From positions 1 through 13,218 of the forward strand of contig WTJB01000059.1 in assembly GCA_011526335.1 (NCBI GenBank): 13,218 nucleotides of DNA, given 5' to 3'. The translations under genes and the position numbers were made by a program. Under the pieces are notes generated by a model. That model saw only the letters and a program-made list of their open reading frames with translations, was not told the DNA's origin and did no database searches. Shown piece after piece: positions 7,129 through 13,218 of this stretch. Every line of letters begins with the position of its first letter. Within the stretch, counting starts at the first letter, position 1. Origin of the DNA: Candidatus Arcticimaribacter sp. Lineage in GTDB: Bacteria > Bacteroidota > Bacteroidia > Flavobacteriales > Flavobacteriaceae.

Positions 7129-8574
7129 TTACCCTACGGATCCTTCGAGGGAGATTTCTAATAATTTTTGTGCCTCTACGGCAAACTCCATTGGTAGTTT
7201 ATTGAGAACTTCTTTACTAAATCCATTGACGATAAGGGCAATGGCTTTTTCGGTATCAATTCCCCTTTGGTTACAATAGAAAATCTGGTCTTCACCAATT
7301 TTGCTGGTCGTGGCTTCGTGTTCTATCTGAGCCGAATTGTTACGGGCCTCTATATAAGGGAATGTATGTGCTCCACAATCATTTCCCATCAAAAGAGAAT
7401 CGCATTGAGAAAAGTTTCTCGCATTGGTTGCCCGTGGGTTTACTTGAACCAGACCCCGATAACTGTTTTGCGATTTTCCGGCAGAAATTCCTTTAGAAAT
7501 AATCGTAGATCGGGTATTCTTCCCTAGGTGAACCATTTTTGTCCCCGTATCGGCTTGTTGAAAATTGTTGGTAACGGCTATGGAATAAAATTCTCCAATA
7601 GAATTATCGCCCTTCAAAACACAAGAGGGATATTTCCAGGTTACGGCTGAACCTGTTTCTACTTGAGTCCATGAAATTTTGGCATTCGTATGGCAAATCC
7701 CGCGTTTGGTGACAAAGTTATAAACACCCCCCTTCCCTTCTTTATCTCCCGGGAACCAGTTTTGTACCGTAGAATATTTTATCTCCGCATCGTCTAGGGC
7801 TATCAACTCTACACAAGCCGCGTGAAGTTGGTTTTCATCACGTGAGGGGGCAGTACATCCTTCCAAATAAGAAACATAACTGCCTTCATCGGCAATGACC
7901 AATGTACGCTCGAACTGACCTGTCCCAGCTTGGTTAATTCTAAAATAAGTAGAAAGTTCCATTGGGCAGCGTACCCCCTTGGGAATGTAACAAAAAGAAC
8001 CGTCTGAGAAAACTGCAGAATTTAAGGCTGCATAGAAATTGTCTTTTGGAGGAATAACACTTCCAATGTATTTTTTGACCAGCTCTGGGTGTTCCTTTAT
8101 GGCTTCGGAAATCGAACAAAAGATAATCCCTTTTTCGGCTAAAGTATCGCGGAAAGTGGTCGCAACAGATACGGAATCCATAACGATATCAACAGCGACT
8201 CCTGCTAGCTTCTTTTGTTCATCTAAAGATATTCCTAGCTTATTAAAGGTTTCCAACAACTCTGGATCAACCTCGTCTAAACTTTTGTACTTGTCTTTCT
8301 TTTTGGGTGCAGAGTAGTATGAGATCGCCTGAAAGTCAGGTTTGTCGTAATTAACATTTGCCCATTCGGGTTCCTCCATTTCTTTCCAAGCAGCAAAGGC
8401 TTCTAGTCGCCATTGGGTCATCCACTCGGGTTCTTCCTTGCGTTTGGAAATGGCTCGTACAATATCTTCATTCAATCCTACTGGAAAGGTGTCAGATTCT
8501 ATGTCCGTATAAAATCCATACTCGTATTCTTTCGTTTCGAGTTCTTTCTTTAACTCTTCTTCCGTATACGCCAT
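7129..8574 (-). CDS. sufB: SufB, Fe-S scaffold subunit
   Basis: A 481-residue SufB, full length. It is the subunit on which nascent Fe-S clusters assemble from SufE-delivered sulfur. The long N-terminal domain includes [19 protein letters not shown] (residues 48-66). The central part has [20 protein letters not shown] (residues 174-193) and [12 protein letters not shown] (residues 221-232), both strongly typical. NFSQCDSLL (residues 387-395) carries C391, the conserved cysteine linked to sulfur acceptance. [16 protein letters not shown] (residues 418-433) carries H419 and E420, implicated in cluster formation at the SufD interface. The family's C-terminal [17 protein letters not shown] is intact. 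A CX2CX3C-type N-terminal motif is not evident here. The gene is 12 bases after the A-type carrier and 10 bases before sufC. Confidence 0.97.
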   Translation of the reverse strand: MAYTEEELKKELETKEYEYGFYTDIESDTFPVGLNEDIVRAISKRKEEPEWMTQWRLEAFAAWKEMEEPEWANVNYDKPDFQAISYYSAPKKKDKYKSLDEVDPELLETFNKLGISLDEQKKLAGVAVDIVMDSVSVATTFRDTLAEKGIIFCSISEAIKEHPELVKKYIGSVIPPKDNFYAALNSAVFSDGSFCYIPKGVRCPMELSTYFRINQAGTGQFERTLVIADEGSYVSYLEGCTAPSRDENQLHAACVELIALDDAEIKYSTVQNWFPGDKEGKGGVYNFVTKRGICHTNAKISWTQVETGSAVTWKYPSCVLKGDNSIGEFYSIAVTNNFQQADTGTKMVHLGKNTRSTIISKGISAGKSQNSYRGLVQVNPRATNARNFSQCDSLLMGNDCGAHTFPYIEARNNSAQIEHEATTSKIGEDQIFYCNQRGIDTEKAIALIVNGFSKEVLNKLPMEFAVEAQKLLEISLEGSVG

Positions 8575-8586
8575 AACTTCATTTTT

Positions 8587-8916
8587 TTAGAGAGAGAAAC
8601 TCTCGCCACAACCGCAGGTTCTATTGGCATTAGGATTGTTAAACACAAAACCCTTTCCGTTTAAACCGCCAGAATATTCAAGGGTTGTTCCCAAGAGGTA
8701 TAAAAGACTTTTTTTATCCACCACAATCTTTACATCATTATCTTCAAAGAGGCGGTCATCTACCAACTGAGCCTTGTCAAACTTTAGATCATAGGACAAT
8801 CCAGAACAACCTCCACTTTTTACCCCAACCCGAACAAAATCTTCTTTGGGGTCAAAGCCATCTTCTTTCATCAAGGTGGCTACTTTTTCTTTTGCTGCAG
8901 TAGAGACTTTTATCAT
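8587..8916 (-). CDS. sufA: A-type Fe-S carrier (SufA/IscA/ErpA-like)
   Basis: A 109-residue A-type carrier (HesB/IscA family) that receives a cluster from the scaffold and delivers it to apoproteins. The three ligand cysteines are present in the family pattern: C37 in SGGCSGLSYD (residues 35-44), then C101 and C103 in the C-terminal TCGCGESFSL. The spacing is C-X63-C-X-C. SufA, IscA and ErpA cannot be separated reliably by sequence; the sufA symbol is chosen because this is the first gene of the suf cluster. The ATG at 8914-8916 is preceded by a purine-rich stretch, agagaaagagaag, that could help ribosome binding. A candidate TAnnTTTG promoter element lies 27 bases upstream. It is followed after 12 bases by sufB. 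Confidence 0.93.
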   Translation of the reverse strand: MIKVSTAAKEKVATLMKEDGFDPKEDFVRVGVKSGGCSGLSYDLKFDKAQLVDDRLFEDNDVKIVVDKKSLLYLLGTTLEYSGGLNGKGFVFNNPNANRTCGCGESFSL

Positions 8917-8942
8917 AAAACTTCTCTTTCTCTATTTTAGTG

Positions 8943-8950
8943 CAAATATA
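8943..8950 (-). promoter_or_regulatory. Candidate -7 promoter element of the SUF operon
   Basis: Read on the minus strand these bases are TATATTTG, an exact match to the Bacteroidota sigma-A -7 consensus TAnnTTTG. They lie 26 bases before the first base of the sufA-like start codon, in the only gap (89 bases, 8917-9005) upstream of the SUF genes. A TTG that could serve as the -33 element is at 8977-8979, but the 26-base spacer is longer than the usual 17-23, so that half is uncertain. The predicted 5' leader would be about 20 bases. No IscR- or Fur-like palindrome is evident next to it. Confidence 0.55.
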
Positions 8951-9005
8951 GGCTATTTGTATGATTTTATAATATTCAACGCTATAGATAAAGCTAATGA
9001 GAGAA

Positions 9006-10346
9006 TTAGTTATCTGTATCCCATTGGGCTATAAAAATATCTTTCTCGCCACGAAGGGTTTCAAAACTTCCTGTACGGCTTTCTGTACTGCCTACCACCA
9101 CAATCGATCCGTCTGGGCGCTGCACCAGACTGTGCGCAAAATCTTCACCTTCACCGCCTAAAGACAAGCGCTGTTGGGGAAGAAAATTTTCACCCAATTG
9201 TAGGAGAACTACATCGTTCTCTCCCTGGTTTTCGCTTAGATCAACATCATTACTTCGCGAATATCCAACCACCCAAAGGTGATTATCGCTGGAAATAAGG
9301 TCGCGCCCTAGGTCAAACTCTGAACCGCCATAACTGTATTCGCCTCTTAAATTTCCTTCCACATCCATCACCACAAGCCATATATCTGAGCGGCCTAAAG
9401 GGGTGCTGACATTTTTATCTTGACTAAAAGAGTTGCCTAAAACACAAAGAAGCCCATCTGGACGTTGTACTACAGCATTGGCACCATCAATGGCGGTTCC
9501 TCCAAAAGATCGTTCCCATAATAGTGTTCCGGTAGCGCTCAATTTTATCACCCACATATCGTACCCTCCTTTAGGATCGGTAACATCTACGTCATCACTT
9601 TCGGAAGTACCGACCAGTATAAATTCTCCTGAGTCGAGCTCCAAGGCATCATAGGATCTGTCGTTATTTGTTCCACCAAAATAACGACGCCATTGAATGT
9701 TTCCTTGCGCATCAATTTTATGGCACCAAAATTCACCTACCCCGTGTTTGTTATTTGCGGCATTCTCCTTTTGCGTACTGCCTTCTCCTTGAGAGGCAGT
9801 TACATCCAAGAAACCATTAAAAAATAAGCCGCCGTCTTGGGTAGCGATGATATTGTAAGCGTGGTCATGGCCCAGAAATCCAAAGCTTCTTTCCCAGAGG
9901 ATCTCGCCCTGGGCGTCTACCAGTATGACCCAATTATCGTGCTGCCCTTGGTTTTGAGAAGCGTCGCCATCACTACTCATAGCATACCCCAAAAGGGCGT
10001 AGCCTCCTGTGGGTAATTCTACCAAAGAATGCCCGCGATCGTCTTCAGTTCCCCCATAGGTTCTGGACCATTCTAGACTACCGTCTTCATCGAATTTCAG
10101 CAGTAAAATATCACTAACGTCTAAAGCTTTTCCTGCTAAATCTCCATCCGTACTCGTTGTATTCCCGATGACAGCAAAGCCCCCATCTGCGGTGTTAATG
10201 ACAGCATGGGCGATGTCTTCATTACTTCCTCCATACAACTGAAGCTGGGTAAGATAGTAGTCTGGAATATAGGGATTGGGAAGTAAGGGCTCGTTTTTGG
10301 CACATGCCCCAAAAAGGATAAGCAAAAAGAAAAAGCTATACCGCAT
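9006..10346 (-). CDS. Predicted lipoprotein with seven ~58-residue beta-propeller-like repeats
   Basis: A 446-residue protein of unknown function. The N terminus MRYSFFFLLILFGACAKNEP is a short lipoprotein signal with the lipid-accepting cysteine at C15; the -3 residue is Phe, so the lipobox is slightly atypical. The rest is seven repeats that each start with [YFL]-G-G-x-x-x-D-x-x-x-x and continue with a 'xxDGGFxVxGxxxS.DGD...D.W..K.D..G...W.R.' pattern. Starts are near residues 38, 97, 155, 223, 281, 339 and 396, so spacing is 57-59 except blade 3, which carries about 10 extra residues (189-201). Seven such units suggest a closed seven-bladed propeller. No T9SS sorting domain is visible. The ATG follows the stop of the upstream LVIVD lipoprotein gene directly (TAAATG), so the two are probably expressed together. 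Confidence 0.78.
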   Translation of the reverse strand: MRYSFFFLLILFGACAKNEPLLPNPYIPDYYLTQLQLYGGSNEDIAHAVINTADGGFAVIGNTTSTDGDLAGKALDVSDILLLKFDEDGSLEWSRTYGGTEDDRGHSLVELPTGGYALLGYAMSSDGDASQNQGQHDNWVILVDAQGEILWERSFGFLGHDHAYNIIATQDGGLFFNGFLDVTASQGEGSTQKENAANNKHGVGEFWCHKIDAQGNIQWRRYFGGTNNDRSYDALELDSGEFILVGTSESDDVDVTDPKGGYDMWVIKLSATGTLLWERSFGGTAIDGANAVVQRPDGLLCVLGNSFSQDKNVSTPLGRSDIWLVVMDVEGNLRGEYSYGGSEFDLGRDLISSDNHLWVVGYSRSNDVDLSENQGENDVVLLQLGENFLPQQRLSLGGEGEDFAHSLVQRPDGSIVVVGSTESRTGSFETLRGEKDIFIAQWDTDN

Positions 10347-11633
10347 TTATTCTTCTGAACGTTTCACTAAAAACAAACCTCCATCTATATCACTGATGGC
10401 AATTACGCCACTTTCAAAAAAAGGATAGATGTTCCATACCCCATCAAAATTAGTAGCATTGTTGTTCGGGAAGGTATCAAAAAAGCGATCCTCTGTCATA
10501 TTTCCATTGGCAATATCCTGCACATTAATTTCACGAAAGCCTGCGCTATAATTCGATAAATAGTATGCATCGCCTTTTACATAGCCGTTGTGGTCAATTG
10601 CCGCCGAAGGCCCCAAGTAGGTGTGATGCAATACGGGTTGGTCTAAATCTGAGAGATCGAACACTAAAGTTTTGGTTCGATGTCCAAAATTTGATTCGTC
10701 CAATTCATCGCCTAAATAAGCGAAGCGGTGGGCAGGGTCCATCCAAGCTTGGTGGGTGTACCCCCCGTTTGGATATTCTGCACGCGAAAGTAATCTGGGC
10801 GACTCTTTATCGGTCACATCTACAATGACAAGTTGGTTATTGCTCCCTCCATCACTATTGCTTCCTAAGAGAATTTCTTTCCCTACATGCTCAGTATCGG
10901 GACCATTGTAGGTAATGATATGAGCATCATGAGAGTATGAAGACGCCGCATACCCGCCGACAGGACGGGGCTGTGTAGGGTTTTGAATATCGATAAAGTA
11001 AGGGCCCCCCGAATATTCTTGAGAACCAATAACGTAGGCAAAACCACTCGCTTCGTTAATTGCAATATTATGTGCATTCCCAAAAGTTTGTAAGGTGGCA
11101 TCTGCCGTAAAGGTTTGACGGTAGGTCAGGTTTCGTAAACGGGTTAAATCAAACACTTGCAACCCATGCCCAAAGGCCTCGCTAACGATAAAAGCGTGGT
11201 TATTGTACACTTTTACATCACGCCAAGTACTTTGGTCTGTTTGTGTAGGTAAATTCCCCAAGTAGATTGGGGCTCCAGGGTCAGAAATATCGACAAAAGC
11301 GACACCGTTGTTTAAACCTTGTAATACGTATTCTTTTCCTGTTTCGGGATCTGTCCACCCCCAATTGTCATTTAATGTTCTTGCAGAAAAAGTATTGACC
11401 GGCAAATGACTCAATAAATCATATCCATTACAAGGATAGGACCCCGCAAGACCGTTTTCACAAGGAATACGATCAAAAGGAATGGGCTCCAATGGAATTT
11501 GCATCGTATCGGGTGGGGTAACATTTACCACATCATCAATATCTACATCGGGAATAGAATCTTCTTCTGGTGGAGTACTGCAGGCCACCACCAAAAAAAG
11601 AAAGGGTATGAATTTTAGCGTCTTTTTCATCAT
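10347..11633 (-). CDS. Choice-of-anchor B family lipoprotein (LVIVD-type repeats)
   Basis: A 428-residue predicted lipoprotein. The signal MMKKTLKFIPFLFLVVACST has a good lipobox (VVAC) with Cys at residue 18, followed by an acidic, proline-rich linker (residues 21-55). The mature part starts with a C58/C68 pair (PCENGLAGSYPCNGYDLLSH). It then has propeller-like repeats such as EYVLQGLNNGVAFVDISDPG (residues 101-120), QLVIVDVTDKESPRLL and KTLVFDLSDLDQPVLHH, the LVIVD-type pattern. This matches the choice-of-anchor B family, whose members use different anchors in different phyla; here the anchor is a lipid. Biological role unknown. Histidines recur at blade starts (H188, H235/H238, H294, H348). 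The start could be either of two adjacent ATGs (11631-11633 or 11628-11630). The downstream lipoprotein gene begins immediately after its stop. Confidence 0.82.
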   Translation of the reverse strand: MMKKTLKFIPFLFLVVACSTPPEEDSIPDVDIDDVVNVTPPDTMQIPLEPIPFDRIPCENGLAGSYPCNGYDLLSHLPVNTFSARTLNDNWGWTDPETGKEYVLQGLNNGVAFVDISDPGAPIYLGNLPTQTDQSTWRDVKVYNNHAFIVSEAFGHGLQVFDLTRLRNLTYRQTFTADATLQTFGNAHNIAINEASGFAYVIGSQEYSGGPYFIDIQNPTQPRPVGGYAASSYSHDAHIITYNGPDTEHVGKEILLGSNSDGGSNNQLVIVDVTDKESPRLLSRAEYPNGGYTHQAWMDPAHRFAYLGDELDESNFGHRTKTLVFDLSDLDQPVLHHTYLGPSAAIDHNGYVKGDAYYLSNYSAGFREINVQDIANGNMTEDRFFDTFPNNNATNFDGVWNIYPFFESGVIAISDIDGGLFLVKRSEE

Positions 11634-11671
11634 AATATTTGGGGTTAAATTAATAATTATTCCTAACCAAA

Positions 11672-11732
11672 AAACATGCCCATTGAAAAGTAGTTAAGGG
11701 AAAAACAAAATGGGTATTTTTGCAGCATGTTT
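11672..11732. repeat. Imperfect inverted repeat spanning the thiL promoter
   Basis: Two nested pairs of complementary arms flank the candidate thiL -7 box. The outer arms are AAACATG (11672-11678) and CATGTTT (11726-11732). The inner arms are CCCATT (11679-11684) and AATGGG (11709-11714). The outer and inner left arms are contiguous, while the right arms are separated by 11 bases that hold the -7 element. It could be a regulator site or chance in AT-rich DNA; the arms are short and the loop is 24 bases. Confidence 0.3.
11715..11722 (+). promoter_or_regulatory. Candidate -7 promoter element of thiL
   Basis: The bases TATTTTTG match the Bacteroidota -7 consensus TAnnTTTG exactly and end 4 bases before the thiL ATG at 11727. 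Transcription would then start at or within a few bases of the start codon, giving a leaderless or nearly leaderless mRNA. No good -33 TTG is seen at the usual spacing; the nearest TTG (11683-11685) is 29 bases away, which weakens the call. It lies in the 93-base gap between divergent genes (11634-11726). Confidence 0.5.
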
Positions 11733-12779
11733 GAAGATAAAAATACACAAAGAACCCCCATAGATCAATTGGGTGAGTTTGGTTTGATTAAAAAGATAAC
11801 CGAAGGGGTAACCCTACAACAAGAAAGTTCACAGAAAGGGATCGGAGACGATGCCGCAGTCATTGCCCATAAAGGAAAAACGGTTGTCACTACAGATTTG
11901 TTGATTGAAGGCGTTCATTTTGATCTGAGCTATGTCCCGCTAAAACATTTGGGGTATAAAGCCGTTGCGGTTAATCTTTCTGATGTATATGCCATGAATG
12001 CCCAGCCCACACAAATAACGGTTTCCCTTGCCTTATCCAACCGTTTTCCTGTAGAAGCTGTAGAAGAGTTATATGCTGGTATCCATTTGGCCTGCAAGCA
12101 GTATAAAGTAGATTTAGTTGGGGGTGACACGACCAGTTCTACTACTGGACTCCTCATTTCCGTTACGGCCCTAGGCGAAGGACAAGAAGAAAAAATAACC
12201 TATAGAAGCGGAGCCCAAGAAAATGATCTGATCGTGGTTTCCGGAGATTTAGGCGGTGCCTATATGGGATTACAAGTCTTGGAACGCGAAAAAGCTGTTT
12301 TTAAAGTCAACCCCCAATCACAACCCGATTTATCTCAATACACCTATGCTGTGGGAAGGCAATTAAAACCCGAAGCACGGAAAGATGTGATCGATCTTTT
12401 GGATGGTCTAGACATACAGCCCACAGCCATGATTGATATCAGTGACGGCTTGTCCTCAGAGCTTTTGCATTTAGCAGAAGCCTCCGATAAAGGACTTCAG
12501 GTTTATGAAGATAAAATCCCTATCGATCCAGAGGTCTTGGGGATTGCCAAAGAATTTAGCTTAAATCCCACCACCGTTGCCTTAAATGGAGGAGAAGATT
12601 ATGAGTTATTGTTTACGGTAAAACAAGCGGATTTTGACAAGATAAAATCGCATCCTTTGCTGACCGTTATTGGTCATATGACTACGGCTAAAGCTGGGAG
12701 TCATTTGGTTACGGGCTTAGGGCAGCAAATTGCACTGACTGCACAAGGCTGGAACCCTTTATCCCAAAGCGACGTCTAA
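11727..12779 (+). CDS. thiL: Thiamine-phosphate kinase ThiL
   Basis: A 350-residue ThiL that phosphorylates thiamine monophosphate to thiamine pyrophosphate with ATP, the last step of cofactor synthesis, in the cytosol. The N-terminal GEFGLIKKI (residues 16-24) is typical. IGDDAAVI (residues 39-46) and [13 protein letters not shown] (residues 55-67) form the Mg/ATP-binding region. [12 protein letters not shown] (residues 83-94) and VGGDTTSS (residues 131-138) follow in the usual order. The C-terminal domain of the PurM/AIRS fold has [10 protein letters not shown] (residues 173-182), [12 protein letters not shown] (residues 235-246) and [11 protein letters not shown] (residues 286-296), the substrate-side motif. 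The ATG at 11727 gives the full family N terminus. No TPP riboswitch fits upstream. It converges with the ZIP transporter gene, with 21 bases of coding overlap. Confidence 0.96.
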   Translation: MFEDKNTQRTPIDQLGEFGLIKKITEGVTLQQESSQKGIGDDAAVIAHKGKTVVTTDLLIEGVHFDLSYVPLKHLGYKAVAVNLSDVYAMNAQPTQITVSLALSNRFPVEAVEELYAGIHLACKQYKVDLVGGDTTSSTTGLLISVTALGEGQEEKITYRSGAQENDLIVVSGDLGGAYMGLQVLEREKAVFKVNPQSQPDLSQYTYAVGRQLKPEARKDVIDLLDGLDIQPTAMIDISDGLSSELLHLAEASDKGLQVYEDKIPIDPEVLGIAKEFSLNPTTVALNGGEDYELLFTVKQADFDKIKSHPLLTVIGHMTTAKAGSHLVTGLGQQIALTAQGWNPLSQSDV

Positions 12780-13218
12780 ACACATCATTACCACAAAACC
12801 GCCGATAAAGCCTAAAGTAGCTATGTCGGTGTATTTGTCTAACTGTGTCTCAGGGATAACTTCTTCAACCACTACAAATATCATTGCCCCTGCCGCAAAG
12901 GCTAAGGCATAAGGAAGTATAGGTGTAAAAAAAGTAACAGCAACTGCTCCAATTACAGCCGCTACAGGCTCTACAATGGCAGAGAGTTGTCCGTACCAAA
13001 AGCTTTTAAATCTACTGAGCCCTTGACGACGCATGGGCATAGAAACGGCTATCCCTTCTGGGAAATTTTGAATCCCAATACCAATGGCTAAAACTACTGC
13101 TCCAGCGATAGAAGCCTCAGGCAGACCTGCAGCCACTCCTCCAAATAAAACACCTACGGCCAACCCTTCAGGGATATTGTGTAAGGTGATGGCCAACACC
13201 AAAAGGGTGGTTCTATGC
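12759..13218 (-). CDS. ZIP-family metal transporter, GufA-like (5' end outside window)
   Basis: The C-terminal 152 residues of an inner-membrane ZIP transporter; the frame is open to the window edge (the first complete codon, 13217-13215, is His), so the true start lies outside. A TTG at 13200-13202 is internal, not the start. ZIP proteins import divalent metals such as Zn2+. The metal-site motif of helix 4 is [11 protein letters not shown] (H13, N14, P16, E17 of the visible part), and that of helix 5 is [13 protein letters not shown] (Q50, N51, E54). A following helix has [11 protein letters not shown] and the next one [14 protein letters not shown], as in GufA-type members. The end overlaps the 3' end of thiL on the opposite strand by 21 bases (12759-12779). 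The metal cannot be deduced. Confidence 0.9.
   Translation of the reverse strand, partial: HRTTLLVLAITLHNIPEGLAVGVLFGGVAAGLPEASIAGAVVLAIGIGIQNFPEGIAVSMPMRRQGLSRFKSFWYGQLSAIVEPVAAVIGAVAVTFFTPILPYALAFAAGAMIFVVVEEVIPETQLDKYTDIATLGFIGGFVVMMCLDVALG

Noticed and set aside
7267..8576. Several 70-90 codon plus-strand frames opposite sufB
   Set aside because: All are antisense to a clear SufB sequence and their translations look unlike any protein family.
8992..9011. Rho-independent terminator between the lipoprotein gene and the SUF operon
   Set aside because: The CTAAT/ATTAG stem is only five AT-rich pairs, overlaps the stop codon and has no long T-tract behind it, so it would be too unstable to call.
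9006..11633. A polysaccharide utilisation locus or secretion cluster around the lipoproteins
   Set aside because: No SusC/SusD, glycoside hydrolase or T9SS component gene is next to them; the neighbours are SUF and thiL.
11634..11726. TPP riboswitch upstream of thiL
   Set aside because: The gap is only 93 bases, shared with a divergent gene, and no THI-box-like conserved segments are visible; the candidate promoter also leaves no room for a leader.
13200..13202. TTG as the start codon of the ZIP transporter
   Set aside because: The frame stays open to the window edge and the residues upstream (H-R-T-T-L) fit the family, so the gene is truncated by the window and this TTG is an internal leucine.
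1..13218. Mobile element, prophage, CRISPR array or defence system
   Set aside because: No transposase, integrase, direct-repeat array, tRNA-flanked island or defence-type domain was seen; gene content is core metabolism with even base composition to the eye.

Overview
The window looks like chromosomal core sequence from a member of the Bacteroidota, most likely the family Flavobacteriaceae. Four things point there. The SUF operon contains a DUF2480 gene, a family known mainly from this phylum. Ribosome binding sites are weak or absent. Two candidate promoters carry the Bacteroidota -7 element TAnnTTTG. The lipoproteins and the thiamine-phosphate kinase start resemble flavobacterial proteins. 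This assignment is inference from gene content; there is no rRNA to confirm it.

Left part, plus strand (1-1269): the 3' end of guanylate kinase (gmk), then nadD (NAD biosynthesis) and a small four-helix DUF1648 membrane protein whose start overlaps the nadD stop. These three form one tight nucleotide/cofactor gene cluster. It meets the next block tail to tail with a single base between the stop codons.

Middle, minus strand (1271-8916, transcribed right to left): an iron-sulfur cluster assembly operon in the order A-type carrier (sufA-like), sufB, sufC, sufD, sufS, sufE, a DUF59/SufT-like gene, DUF2480 and a GT-B glycosyltransferase. Gaps range from 19 bases down to overlaps. SufS with SufE mobilises sulfur from cysteine, SufBCD is the ATP-driven scaffold, and the A-type and DUF59 proteins probably carry or insert clusters. 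DUF2480 has no known role. The glycosyltransferase has no obvious functional link and may only share the transcript. A candidate promoter lies directly upstream of the first gene. No IscR- or SufR-like regulator gene is present in the window.

Right part (9006-11633, minus strand): two predicted lipoproteins with beta-propeller-like repeats, a choice-of-anchor B/LVIVD protein and a seven-repeat protein, joined stop-to-start with no intervening base. Their function is unknown; they are probably envelope proteins.

Right end: thiL (thiamine-phosphate kinase, plus strand), with a -7 box so close to its ATG that the mRNA may be leaderless. It converges with, and overlaps by 21 bases, a GufA-type ZIP metal transporter that runs off the window.

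I found no tRNA, rRNA, CRISPR array, insertion sequence, phage or plasmid feature, and no gene-free stretch longer than about 95 bases. Most of the window is ordinary housekeeping sequence. The least understood parts are DUF2480 inside the SUF operon and the lipoprotein pair.
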